A stretch of DNA of 64,000 nucleotides from Mantis religiosa. Its lineage: Eukaryota > Arthropoda > Insecta > Mantodea > Mantidae. Below, piece after piece: positions 44,104 to 54,873 of the stretch. Both the position numbers and the translations under genes were made by a program. Location: contig CM060953.1 in the NCBI GenBank assembly GCA_030765055.1, positions 75,864,836 to 75,928,835 on the forward strand, written 5' to 3'. The first letter of the stretch is position 1; the number at the start of each line of letters is the position of its first letter. The notes beneath the pieces are model-generated. The model was not told the origin of the DNA. It saw nothing but the letters and a program-made list of their open reading frames with translations, and did no database searches.

Positions 44104-44814
44104 TCAGTTCGGTGAACTCCTCAGAGGTGATAGGTGCGTCTCTGTCGGTATCTTGATGAACTTAAAATTTGGGTTTTCTTCAAAGGTAGTGTAGAAATTA
44201 AACAATTTTCTTTCATGTTTCTTTATGAAGATTTTTTCCCACGTGGTTAATGCAGCTGGACCTTGGACACTTTTTAATAAGTGAATTTCTCGTTCTATAT
44301 CATGATTCTCCTTCCAAAAGTAGTACGCTACCGCCGATTTATCTATTTCTTTGTTCCTGATGTTCCTAAAATGCGCTTTAAGTCTAATGTTCAAGTTCCT
44401 TTTTGTTTTTCCAATGTAAAAGTTGTCACAGCCCTTGCAATTTATCCGGTACACACCTGATTTTTTGTCTGTGGGTATCTCCTTTGTATTATGTGATTTC
44501 AAAAGATGTACACTAAATTTTTTCTGTGGGGCCAAAGTAATATTGTGTTCTTTGAAGACATTTTGGAAAAGGTGTGTAGCTCTGGGATGATATGTAAATT
44601 TTCTGTATGAAGCTTCATTGCTGATTGGGGAAAGAGTAGTTACTTGTTTGCATCTTTGTTGTCTTTTGAATTTATCAATTTTCTTGTTGACCAATTCAGC
44701 ACTGAATACATTGTATTCTGCAATGTGAATGATATTATTGTACTCTTTAATATGTTCTATCCTGTTTAAAGGTACATTAACAAGCCTGCTTGTGTTGTCT
44801 TGGGTTATATCCAT
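44104..44814 (-). CDS. PLE connector + GIY-YIG endonuclease (family C)
   Basis: 236 codons from 44814 to the stop below 44104. Residues 1-60 are the RT-to-connector thumb (RLVNVPLNRIEHIKEYNNII), ~75-110 the KFTYHPRAT connector, ~120-190 the GIY-YIG domain (SGVYRIN, CKGC, FYIGKTKRN, LKAHFRNIR), and ~195-235 WEKIFIKKHERKL and a P-rich tail. Open throughout, but the upstream RT frame is broken (shift at the catalytic box), so the full protein cannot be made. Confidence 0.82.
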   Translation of the reverse strand: MDITQDNTSRLVNVPLNRIEHIKEYNNIIHIAEYNVFSAELVNKKIDKFKRQQRCKQVTTLSPISNEASYRKFTYHPRATHLFQNVFKEHNITLAPQKKFSVHLLKSHNTKEIPTDKKSGVYRINCKGCDNFYIGKTKRNLNIRLKAHFRNIRNKEIDKSAVAYYFWKENHDIEREIHLLKSVQGPAALTTWEKIFIKKHERKLFNFYTTFEENPNFKFIKIPTETHLSPLRSSPN

Positions 44815-45420
44815 CTGATTTTATGAAATTTTCTGTGTGTGTTCCCTTTCTATGTACGCTAAATTCAAGTTTATTACGTTTTCTGGTTAAGTTTCAAATC
44901 TAAGAAAGGGATTTTGTCTCTTTTTCTATGGAAAATGTTATTGCAGGATTTTGTAAATTAAGTAGTTTTAATACATCATCCACTTGTTTCTCATTTACTA
45001 TTACCCAAATGTCATCCACAATCTATACCAATGTTTGAAAATTGGTGGGGATGCCTTTGTGATATGGGTTTCCAAAAAGCTCATGAAGAGGTCTGCCAAA
45101 AATGGGGACAATGGGTTGCCCATAGATAGTCCTGATTTTTGTTTGAAATTTTTTTTATTGAATGTAAAAAACGGACTGTTCAATGCAAATATTAGTTAAG
45201 TGAAGGTATTCCTCTATGATGTTTTGGTCTAATTGTTGCGACTGAAGCCATATTTGCATGTATTCTATGAGTTTGTCTCTCGGAATACTTGGGAACAAAG
45301 AGATTACATCAAAAGATACCATTCGGTCAGTGGGAGAAAATTGTAGATTTTTAGTCTTGTTGATGACAATGGAATTTTGACATATTAAGTTCAATTCTCA
45401 TGAATAAAATTTCTAGAGGC
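44104..45420 (-). mobile_element. Penelope-like element, family C, copy 1
   Basis: Minus strand. RT: RMVSFDVISLFPSIPRDKLI near 45330-45271, QKSGLSMGNPLSPFLADLFM near 45141-45082, and a shifted VDDIWV near 45022-45004 (GTGGATGAC intact). A continuous 236-codon frame at 44814-44104 carries the connector (KFTYHPRATHLFQNVFKEHN) and GIY-YIG endonuclease (KKSGVYRINCKGCDNFYIGK, DKSAVAYYFWKENHD, LTTWEKIFIKKHERKLFNF). RT N-terminus lost. No hammerhead core was found beyond its 3' end. Confidence 0.85.
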
Positions 45421-45540
45421 TTACACTATGAATGAATACAAAATGACATAATATAACTGAGTCAAACTAGTACTCCATGCACGATATAGTGCTGGTGTTT
45501 ACATAGAAAGCGTTTCGTTAGTACCTTCCTAACATCCTAA
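45421..45540. other. Short junction between two PLE copies
   Basis: About 120 bp of sequence unlike either element separates the tandem family C copies. Nothing identifiable. Confidence 0.4.
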
Positions 45541-46790
45541 GCTAATGTCGACTGCTGAATTCTGATTTGGTGAACTCCTTGAAATCATTAGGGGTATCCT
45601 CATGAACCTGAAGTTCGGGTACTCTTCAAAGTGGTGTCAAAATTGAACAGTGTTCCTTCATATTTCTTTATGAATTATCTTTTCCCAGGTGGTTAAACCT
45701 GAACAGTTTTGATAAATGGATTTCTTGTATATCATGATTCTCATTCCAAAAGCGGTATGCTACTGCCAATTTGTCCATTTCTTTGTTCTTGATGTTTCTA
45801 AAATGCTCGTTAAACCTAATGTTCAAATTCCTTTTTCTCTTACCAAAGTAAAAGTTGTTAAGCCTTTGCAATTTATCTGGTACACATCTGAGTTTTTGTC
45901 TGTGGACTTCTTTTTTGTATTATGTGATTTCAAAGGTGTTGTACACTGAACTTGTTCTGTGAAGCCAAAGTAATGTTGTGTTCCTTGAAGACTTTTTGGA
46001 AAAGGTATGTAGTTCCGGGATGGTATGTAAATTTTCTGTATGAAGTTTCATTACTGATTGGGTAAAGAATAGTTATGTCTGCATCTCTGTTGTCTTTTGA
46101 ATTTATCAATTTTCTTTCTGACCAATTCAGTGCTGAATTCATTGCATTCTGCAATGTGAAGTATATGATTGTACTCTTTGATATATTCCATGTTGTTTAA
46201 GTGGACATTGATCAGCCTATAAGTTAACTGTTAAAAGAATTAAGTTAATTAGGAGTCGATTAATAACACGATGTTATTAATCGACTCCTAATTAACTTAA
46301 TTTATACAACAACACTGTTTTCAACACTTCCATAAAAGGATTTGTTAAAAGAATGCTTGTGTTATCTTGGGTTGTATCCATCTGATTTTATGAAATATTC
46401 TGTGTGAGTTTCTTTCCCATATATGCCAAATTTTAGATTTCTATGTTTTCCGATTTGTTTCAAGTCTAAGAAAGGGATTTTGTTGCTTTTCTCTTTTTCT
46501 ATGGAAAATTATATTGCAGGATTCCGTAAATTAAGTAGTCTTAATGTATAATCCAGCTGTTTCTAATTTACTATCATCCAGATGTCATCCACCTATCTGT
46601 ACCAATGTTTGAAAATTAGTGGGAATGCCTTTGTGTTATGAGACTTTCTGAGATGCTTATGAAAAAGGTCTACCAAGAATGGGGACAGTGGGTTGCCCAT
46701 AGATAGTTATTTCTGTTTGTAACATTTTTCATTGAATTCAAAAAAGAACTGTTCAATGCAATACTTTAACTGAAAGTATTCTTCTATGAT
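45541..46790 (-). mobile_element. Penelope-like element, family C, copy 2 (dead)
   Basis: Same orientation as copy 1. RT: WYR-stop-VDDIWM near 46603-46571 (VDD kept), connector KFTYHPGTTYLFQKVFKEHN near 46035-45976, GIY-YIG remnant NNFYFGKRKRNLNIRFNEHF near 45860-45800, DKLAVAYRFWNENHD near 45775-45731. Many shifts; YIG is YFG. A 102-bp PLE end is nested at 46241-46342. Confidence 0.8.
46241..46342 (+). mobile_element. 102-bp PLE-end insertion with 12-bp TSD and hairpin
   Basis: Direct repeats tgttaaaagaat at 46229-46240 and 46343-46354. The insert begins with a 59-base perfect hairpin (28-bp arms from TAAGTTAATTAGGAGTCGAT, loop CGA) and ends with AACACTGTTTTCAACACTTCC, the terminal word of PLE family B' (5205, 24835). 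It is nested in PLE family C copy 2. Confidence 0.85.
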
Positions 46791-48045
46791 GAATACTCAT
46801 TAACATAATGTCTTCATGAAATTTGATGCACTGAAATGTTTTAAATGTGCACAGCATACAACATTAAGGAAACCGATAGATTTCCTAGCTTCCCTTTTAG
46901 AGAACATCACTATGAACACAAATTTGCAATAAATAACTGAAAATAAAAAGAAATATCTGAGTGAGTTCACTTCTTTTTTTAGTGGTATAGTGAAGTAAAA
47001 AATTATTATTCTATAGCATTCCTGATTACCACATGCAAAAAGTGAACTAGTGACTAATAATGTAATAGTTTAGCTTAAAGATCCTTGAAGTTTATTACAA
47101 CAAATGTTGGGCAAAGGCTCTTTTATTTTGGTTCAGGCACCTGACAGAAACATTACAGTGGTAATACCTAGAATGATTTTCGCAGAAGGAGTCTTTAAGA
47201 TGTAACAATAATTGGCTGTAAATGAAATGTAGCAACCACATGCAAGAGGAATGTATGTAGCTATTATGGGCAGAGATTGCAAATTACTTTCACATGGAAA
47301 ATACAAGAGTTTGTTTACAGTGATGAGGCACTCTTGTCTAGAATGGACAGTAAAATAAACATCACCCCCAGATAAAACAAAGGCATTAACCTTAAAAAAA
47401 TTATTCTGAATAATGCATATAAAAACTTAAAAAATTAATAAAATAAACAATGCAGAAACTAAATAACTTTGTACATTTCTCTTAATACATCTCCATTTCC
47501 TTTTTTCCCCCAATGATTTTCTTTCAAATACTTGATGAGGACCAAATATACTTAAAATTTATCCAAACTAATGGCTTGTGTTTGCTTTCTCAACCACTAC
47601 AGCTTACAAGAGTAAATTAGCATGTGAAAAAGTAGTTAAATGTGTTTCCCATTAAGATCTCAGAAAAGGCTGCTGTGTTTAGAAGACAGCTTTACAGTTT
47701 AGTTCCTTGCAAACAAAAGCAAAAGCAAAAAAAGTTTCTGGTTGTTGAGGAAAGAAGTCTTGAAAGAAATCTCAATTTTTTTCTACAGAGGGAGCATATC
47801 AAGCATTTCCATAACTGAGAACAGAATGAAAGTAAAAAAGCAGAATCAATTACTCTAAATTAATATTTCAAAAGTATATGAAAACTTACCAAGAATGAAA
47901 TTCCTAAAGCAAAATTTGGAGTTGCAAATATATGCACAATGACCACCAAAACATGTACTGATAGCAGACAAAAACAGGAAGGTACATTGCTGCCATATTA
48001 TGAACATTTAAAGCTATTATTTACTATGCCCATGGAAAAAGAACT
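46791..48045. other. Intron 1 DNA, nothing recognised
   Basis: AT-rich with no supported feature. Confidence 0.4.
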
Positions 48046-48156
48046 GCTGGAAAATCTAAATCTATATGCAAGTTGATTGAATAAACAAATAATTGCATGA
48101 AGACATTGTTAATTGTGTAAAAACTGAACTTCTCAGGATCTCACTGACAATGTTTA

Positions 48157-48261
48157 GTGCCATCAGTTGATGGCTGGTTGAGGATGGAGGCAAAGTCTCT
48201 GAAACATGTTCTGGAAAAATTTAAAAGTGTTGTTTAGTGTCCATCGACTCCCTTTAAATTT
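48157..48261 (+). mobile_element. 105-bp minimal PLE family B' end with hammerhead
   Basis: Flanked by aatgttta at 48149-48156 and 48262-48269. It contains the last codons of the PLE ORF (VEDGGKVSETCSGKI, stop), the hammerhead, then AAAAGTGTTGTTTAGTGTCC and ATCGACTCCCTTTAAATTT. The pre-insertion site is seen in the adjacent duplicate. Confidence 0.88.
48173..48215 (+). ncRNA. Hammerhead motif (PLE family B')
   Basis: Stem I CTGG 48174-48177 with CTGG 48211-48214 (wobble pairs). Core TTGAGGA 48178-48184 (C3 changed to T). Extra T 48185. Stem II GGAGGC with GTCTCT. GAAACATGTT 48201-48210. Probably weakened by C3. Confidence 0.62.
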
Positions 48262-48524
48262 AATGTTTAGACATGTTTCACGAACTAGTTAACAGTTAAG
48301 CAATGGAAAAACGGTAACTTAATGGACAGTTGATACTATTGCTGGAAAATCTAAATCTATATGTAAGTTCACTGAATAAACAAATAATTGCATGAAGACA
48401 TTGTTAATTTTGTAAAAACTGAACTTCTCAGAATTTCACTGACAATGTTTAGACATTTTTCACGAACTAGTTGACAGTTAAGCAATGGAAAAAGGGTAAC
48501 TTAATGGACAGTTCATACTATTGC

Positions 48525-50035
48525 AATGATCTGATCTTAAACCTACTGCACAAAATATTACTTATACATCTCCAAGCAAGCAGATTAAGGGCATAAAAAC
48601 ACTATTTAAAAGAGACAGTAATGTTATTAACTACTAACGTATCTGAAAATTATCATGTGGTATCAAGTTATGACATGTTGGGTCTTATTCTTCTGATGCA
48701 ATAGCAAAACTTGATCGGCTGCTGCACATTTACAAGGATAAAACTTTGCAGGAAAGATCAGGATTCTATTCTGACATAAAGGCTAAGTGCTGCATGAAAA
48801 GTCAGCATACTCTCCATTGTGCTACACGATAGTTGGTCTTTTGTGAGAAAACTTTTCTACCTATGTCACACAGGACTGAATGCACACAAAAATGTATTTC
48901 ACTATAATTGAATATTGAGTAAAGGATTACCAACTGCATAAGAGGTATAAGCACCGTATCTGTTGTACTTGATGAGCTACACAAAGCAATATTTTCATTC
49001 CCACTCCTAAATCCTTTTGGTATTTGTAACTGAATAGTACAGCATAGTATATGCATAGCATATGCATATATACTGTCTGTGTCACCAAAAAGATTTAAAC
49101 TACCTAAAACAACTTTGGAATCATTAATAAGTCTGTACAAGAGAGGCATGTGTTTTAATATATTAAAGTAAAATATATTGCATGCAAACCTTCAAATATT
49201 GCTTTACGTCCTTAGTTTACAGTTCCGTTAACAGGGACCATTTTATACCTCTTGTTCATATAACTAGTACTGAAATATCACCAACATGTGGCTACAGCAA
49301 CGTATACTAAAAATGAGATTTTTAAAATTTCAAAATTTAGTGAGGTTAGAATTACTATGTTTAGGTTAATGTGCATATGAATTGGATTACAATAATTAGT
49401 TTTAATTTAATATAGGCAGTAAAGGAGCTGAGAGTGAATTTCAGATAACTGGCGGCTAATTTGCTCTGTGCATGCACAGTAATAACAAGATGGGATGCTA
49501 TGATGAAATTTTACAATTTTGCTGCAAAAGAATGTCTTAAAAGGGGAGAGACGGTAATACAGGGCTAAGTACTCCTCTCCTCTTAAGGCCTCTCTTATAT
49601 ACACCTTTGTTACCTTCATCTCCATTATTTAACATTTTTTTGAGAAAAAAAGTACAGTACCTAGCTTTGCTCTAATCTTTGCTGCAACTATTACAGGCAC
49701 ATAACAACTTACATACTGATGGCATAAAATGTTTAAACAAATGTGGCATGTAGGTCTTCCATGCAACTTGTGGAAATGTTCCAATGAAAAGTGTTTATGA
49801 AAGAAACTATGTACTTACAATTTATTCAATGTGCTTTTCAGTGTTTAGAAGGCTTATTTAACAATACCAATAAAACTATTGGAATATAGTAATTCAACTT
49901 AATTTAAATAAGTAACCAATTTCATACCCAAATGCTACCATTAGTGAGCATTTTAATAATGAACACAAATATTTTCAATGTGCCATAAGCAGACACATAC
50001 AAGTATATTATAGTTGCGCAGCTGGAACGTTTACA
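48525..50035. other. Intron 1 DNA, nothing recognised
   Basis: A 115-codon minus-strand frame at 49149-48802 has no recognisable domain and AT-driven composition. I do not call it a gene. Confidence 0.4.
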
Positions 50036-50265
50036 ATGGATTTATCTTTGTTAACAGAAACCTCTCAGATAACGCACTGATTATTCTTGTAAGAGTGAGA
50101 GGGGTACTGACGCACCCCTTGTTCATGTGCTAAACACCAATGAACACAATGAACACATCACTTCAGCCAAAGGAATTTGCAGGAATCACAAATGACAGAT
50201 GTTTATTACACGTGGAGTAATCAGTGCGTTATGTGAGAGGTATCTATTACCAAAGATAAATCCAT
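50036..50265. mobile_element. MITE-like element, ~50-bp TIRs
   Basis: ATGGATTTATCTTTGTTAAC through CTCAGATAACGCACTGATTA (50036-50088) is repeated in inverse at 50214-50265 (TAATCAGTGCGTTATGTGAG through AAAGATAAATCCAT), ~90% identical. The interior is about 125 bp and non-coding. The TSD is not evident, so the superfamily is unknown. Confidence 0.7.
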
Positions 50266-51600
50266 GGTAACCATTCGAACAGCGCGAATATATTATAACC
50301 AGTGCTGCTAAACACGGTTAACCTATCTCAATATGCATTATGACATACAAATGTTGATTGGCAACCTATTTGCTTAATGTGCTGCTTATGTGATATTATA
50401 TGTTGTATGCATTCCATGTATCTGGGGAATGTTCGATATGAGTTCTTGCAAACATAAATAAGCAAAAATGAAACACAAACTTTAAATTTGCAACAATAAG
50501 GATAAAGTACAGGTATCGCTTCGAACATCCCAATGTCCAGCACTCAGAAAGCTAATACGTTTGGAGAGGTAGTTGTACCTCTGTTTGTTAGTAAACATTG
50601 TTTTTCTTTTAGGACAATTAATAAAGTGTGGTATTGTACCAAATAAAAGACAACATACCTAATGAAATAAATGGGACAATTACTCTAGGTACATTACATT
50701 AGCTTAAAACTCTAATTTTTCTTGCAAGTTGCAAATAAGATCTATCATTCTTTATAATTTATGCAACAATAACAGATAATCATACATTTCCTTAAAATGG
50801 AGATATTTACTTATGGGTCTTAGACATATTCATAATTTTCATATGAGGATGAAACAGTACTTTAATACATTACATAATACTCTTAGTCACATATTTCACA
50901 AGAATAAAAGCATGTGAATTATAATAGCTTGGTTTTCTGGGAACTATGCTTCAACAATTGAGATTTAGATTAAGTATGCTAAACAATAATTCCATCAGCG
51001 AGTTCTTCTTTGTGCAGTCATACAAATTACAAAGTAGTCAAGTGCCCCATAGAGTAAGAATGACAAATATCATACTTCTATATTATTATTGAATATTAAA
51101 CTTGTTTCAATCTGAAATATTCAGATTTTGTAAATGTTACAGTCAACTCAATGTTGGAGATATCAGATCATTCAATGAACATGCTGTAAAATGTTATCCA
51201 CTATTAAATAAACACATGTTTTTTAAATCATAGTTGCATTTACAAACGAAAAGTAGTATGCTAGTGGCTACTTTTCCCTACACTGAGCTTGTGTCTTACA
51301 GCAATGTGAATTTTATATCTAAACTACTAATTCACTACATGAAACGCAGATAATATATCGCAAATGACATCTCTTTCCCCAAATTATGAAACCTGATTAC
51401 TGCAGTGAAATACAGCTGGCACATTATGTCTATATTTTGAACACAAATTGGGTAACTTGTATTCAAAAGGCTACATTCTTGGATGTTTTGATCCTTTGTC
51501 TTTGAAGTTTCAGTGCACTCTTAAGAACTTTCTCCCCATATAATTACACTAAAAACTTTCTCTGGAAATAAAGTCTATGTTAAAAATGTATAGAAGTCAG
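50266..51600. other. Intron 1 DNA next to UBE2Q exon 1, nothing recognised
   Basis: AT-rich, no feature supported. Confidence 0.4.
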
Positions 51601-51607
51601 TACTCAC

Positions 51608-51769
51608 GGTTATATTCGCGTGAATTTCGTATTTCTTTCCGTTTTTGCCTACGAATCTACAGTTCAGTTCATCCACACTTGCTGACACTATCTGAAACCG
51701 TTCATGATTTTTGGGAAATACCGATTCTAAAGTCTTGATTTCTTGTTTCAGTGTGATCAGACAAGCCAT
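51608..51769 (-). CDS. UBE2Q: UBE2Q exon 1 (start codon exon)
   Basis: Minus strand, 54 codons ending at donor GTGAGT (51607-51602), phase 0. The protein starts MACLITLKQEIKTLESVFPK, then NHERFQIVSASVDELNCRF and YEIHANIT. This is the N-terminal RWD-like domain of UBE2Q, whose hallmark is F-x-K-N-H-E-R-F. I chose ATG 51769-51767 because insect UBE2Q proteins begin with this MACL..LKQEIKTLE sequence. An in-frame ATG 54 nt upstream (51823) would add 18 residues that look unconserved. Spliced to exon 2 across ~20 kb of repeat-filled intron. Confidence 0.94.
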
Positions 51770-51980
51770 TTGTGAATTGACCGCACATACAACGTCCTTT
51801 ATTGTTGAATTTAACACAAACAAAACAGAAATTATATTGCTGTTTCCTTTACCATTCGCAAAGCAAATGGCGACAGCTGCTTTGTCGGTGTTCTTCGGTC
51901 ATTTCCGTAGTCGTGCTCGATCACATGTACACAACGTCGACTGCACAAATATTATGCGTTTTCAACTTTTAGCATTATGC
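51770..51980 (-). promoter_or_regulatory. Likely UBE2Q 5' UTR and promoter area
   Basis: Immediately upstream of the start exon, with a local rise in CG-containing words (GGCGACAGC, GTCGTGCTCGATC, ACAACGTCGACTGC) in otherwise AT-rich DNA. No TATA box or initiator is assigned with confidence. Inference from position and composition. Confidence 0.35.
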
Positions 51981-52429
51981 TACTGAAATCCAAACAATAA
52001 TTAATTCAAAGTTTCTTAAAAGAATTGTAATTACAAGTTTGTTCTTAGGGCATTATTACTATACTTTTATTTACATTCAATTAAACTACTATGATTGCCT
52101 TATTAGGCACAATGACAGGTGGGGCTGCAGTAATTTTCTTCACACCCGAGCCAGCATGAAAATGAGACATGTTTTATCATTTATTACAAGTAATATTTTC
52201 AGCATTTTACACCAGTAAAGACGAATATTTAAATAAATTATTGGTATTTCCTTCTCAAGTATGTTTATTTAAAATAAAATTATAAAAGTATGATAATGGG
52301 GAGTGTTAAATGTCCACAAAGTCATTACTAATAACTAAATAGTATGAAATTTTGAAAGCACAAAGACTGTTTCTGCCTTTTTAATAAGCCAAGTGTATAC
52401 CCTTAATAGTAGGTTTATGGGAGAAGCTT
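51981..52429. other. Upstream intergenic DNA, nothing recognised
   Basis: AT-rich, no feature supported. Confidence 0.4.
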
Positions 52430-53500
52430 CACCGCATCTGCAATGGATTTAAATTAAATACAACTAAAACAGAAATCTTGAAATTAAAAACCACGGTAGA
52501 AAACACACAAACAAATCTGCTGACTTCAGCTACCACAATAGAAGCAAAACTTCTAGGATTATTTGTAGATGAACGCCTTAAATGGACTAGCCAATTAAAT
52601 TGTATAGAAGAGAAATTAAATATTGCCTATTTCAATATGTTCTGCGTGGCTCCAATAAATTTACAAACAAGGAAAATATATTGCAGTTACTTTCATTCTG
52701 TTCTTTCATATGGAATAACCATATGGGGAAATACAACAAGTTGTGATAGAATATTCCGAGTTCAAAAGAAAATCATACGCATAATGATCCATTCAAGTTA
52801 AAGAGCTTCTTGCATATTACTGTTTAAAACATTAAACACTGACACGGGCGCCGGGGTAGCGCGGTGGTTTCGTTCGCGGCTCCCGTTCTAAGGGTCCCGA
52901 GTTCGATTCCCGGCTCTGGGGTTGGCGATTTTAAGTTGGCCCTATCCACGCCTTCACCTCTGTCTAGCACACGTGAAGTATCCCCTATGCCCAACGTGGT
53001 TCGGAAACTGTAGGTCCTCTCACCTCACCGCCATCTTCACTATCACCCTATCATCGGAGGTAATGGACACCGCCCTCTGGGTGCCTCCACCTGAGAAATG
53101 GGTCCGGTCATCACTTGGTGGGGTGAGGTTACCCCGAAGGCCAAGGTTGCCATGTGGGGAGTGTTAGTAACTAACTTAAACACTGACACAACCCAGTCTA
53201 TATATTTACAATCTGGTTTTATATGTACATAATAATTACAACAGTTTTCTAAAGAATCAACACCAACATGAACACAACATAAGAAGAAAAACAAACATCA
53301 AATATCCTGCACTTAGGTTAGCATTGTTCGAAACAGTCTACAATATATGGGGATTAAAATATATAATAAACTGCCACAAACAATTAAGGAAATCCAAAAC
53401 CAAAATCTTTTCAAAAAGTTCATTGAAACCTTATTTTTGCCAAGGCGTAATTGGCGTACTATTCAATTGAGTAATACATGGATGATGAACCGTGATCTCA
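52430..53500 (+). mobile_element. CR1/jockey-type LINE 3' end (dead), split by SINE C
   Basis: Plus strand: RT thumb KLLGLFVDERLKWTSQLNCI at 52544-52603, then HSVLSYGITIWGNTT and VQKKIIRIMIHSS near 52690-52799. After the SINE at 52846-53175 it resumes in other frames with IYNKLPQTIKEIQNQNLFKK near 53358-53418 and RRNWRTIQLSNTW. Frameshifts at several points, upstream RT missing. Followed by a (CA)n run. Confidence 0.8.
52846..53175 (+). mobile_element. tRNA-derived SINE, family C, with 14-bp TSD
   Basis: Head GCGCCGGGGTAGCGCGGTGG, box B GAGTTCGATTCCCGGCTC, GC-rich body (GGTCCTCTCACCTCACCGCC; GGACACCGCCCTCTGGGTGC), and tail TTAGTAACTAAC. Direct repeats ttaaacactgacac at 52832-52845 and 53176-53189. 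Inserted into the LINE 3' end. Confidence 0.92.
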
Positions 53501-53511
53501 GTGTATCTTAG

Positions 53512-53512
53512 T

Positions 53513-53592
<80 letters not shown>
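53512..53592. repeat. (AC)n microsatellite, ~80 bp
   Basis: About 40 uninterrupted AC dinucleotides between the LINE end and the following SINE. Z-DNA-prone and likely length-variable. Confidence 0.97.
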
Positions 53593-53594
<2 letters not shown>

Positions 53595-53609
53595 GTGATA
53601 CTATATATT

Positions 53610-53838
53610 ATAATTTACGTCCTCCAACGTTGTCATTTCGGACGATGAATGGAATGGGTGAAATGATGCTCAAATGTGCCCGGGGTCCATAGAGCTTAGA
53701 GTCACCCGACTTTCGTCTTTCAATATAAGGGAAAACCCCGGAAAAAGCCTTATCCGAGTAACTCACCCTAACCGAGATTCGATATCGGGACATCTTGAAC
53801 GTGAGGCAGACACGCTATCACCACCAAGGCGGGCTGTA
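53610..53838 (-). mobile_element. tRNA-derived SINE, family A
   Basis: The minus strand has the head GCCCGCCTTGGTGGTGATAG, box B-like ATATCGAATCTCGG, body GGTTTTCCCTTATATTGAAA and the 3' end TCCAACGTTGGAGGACGTAA-like (53620-53634). A possible short TSD TATAATT flanks it (53604-53612, 53836-53842). Confidence 0.85.
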
Positions 53839-53839
53839 T

Positions 53840-54862
53840 AATTTTAGGAAATGTATACACTGTACGTATGTGATATTTTTTTGCTTTACTATACTTAGTA
53901 AATATTGTAGTCTTAGTTTCTAGTCTTTAATCTTAAACTTAAAATCTTGACGAGTGATCAACTTATGAGCATTTGCTCAACTATAGAAGTATAATCTGAC
54001 GAATAAAGTATTCCATTGTTACTAAGAGTTTAGAAAAGAAAACGATGATTAGCTGTTACTGCTGATCGTGACTTTGATGATTGCACTATACTTAGATGTC
54101 TCTTCGAAACAGATTTATACTCCTTGTTTGAGGCAAATATGGTATTGATTCATGTTCTCTTTAATAGCGAGATAAAAAATACTTGATTACCTATGTTATT
54201 GGTGTGATAAGTGAACACTCACCATGAGATAATTAAATAATTATGGACAGACTTGGAGTATGACAAGGTGTTGGCAAGCTTAAAGCTGCTGATGCTACTA
54301 ATTCCGCTAAAGGAAATATTATTCGGTTAAATGTGGAAAATGCAAGAAGACTATCAACAGTGGAATAATCCGTGATGATAACTGTGACACGTGGTGCCAT
54401 TTTGAGAAATATTGTGAAGTGGAGGCTCTTGAAATATCGGGTTTGTGAAACTTTTAATTAATAATGTCGATAGTTTTAGATTTGAGTGGTAATGTAAATA
54501 ATAATGAAACTAATAAAATTAACTACAAATACAATTAGACAAAACTAGGATTACCTGATATCTTGGTGCTGCCCGGAGTGCTCGGGTTTAGAATAAATTG
54601 TGCGGTTATAAAGGCCCATGACTTTAATCTACGGACTTGAATATAGCCCTACTGTTTAATTATTTTGAATAATTATGTCCTATTCTTAATGCATTATTGC
54701 AAACAATGCTGCGTTTCTATTCTTATTTGACAGTTTTTATTGTTGCGTGTGTAATATACAGCTCACACTATAAATAAATACTGGAAGTCATGGCAAAGTG
54801 ACTAATGGCATCTATTTTGAGTTCGCTCCTTCGTTCATTGCAAGTTATCAAATGATTCAGTT
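53840..54862. other. Intergenic DNA, nothing recognised
   Basis: No supported feature. Confidence 0.4.
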
Positions 54863-54873
54863 TACCGGCAACT

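Larger units (their letters stand above)
48046..48524. repeat. Tandem duplication (182-bp unit), one copy holding a PLE end
   Basis: Unit 1 (48046-48340) and unit 2 (48341-48522) both start GCTGGAAAATCTAAATCTAT and run through ATTGCATGAAGACATTGTTA to ACAGTT.ATACTATTGC. Unit 1 is longer by 113 bp because of the 105-bp PLE insertion plus its 8-bp TSD. Unit 2 preserves the empty site (GACAATGTTTAGACAT). Confidence 0.9.

Noticed and set aside
44070..44125. CTGACGTC...CGGAAAC word after family C ORF as a hammerhead
   Set aside because: CTGACGT does not fit CUGANGA, and no stem II or stem III pairs around it.
48802..49149. 115-codon minus-strand ORF
   Set aside because: No domain, AT-driven composition, no splice or homology support; expected by chance in 64 kb.
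51711..51986. 91-codon plus-strand ORF over UBE2Q exon 1
   Set aside because: Antisense to the conserved exon, with no recognisable domain of its own.
53512..53592. Histidine/threonine repeat ORF across the (AC)n
   Set aside because: It is only a microsatellite read as protein.
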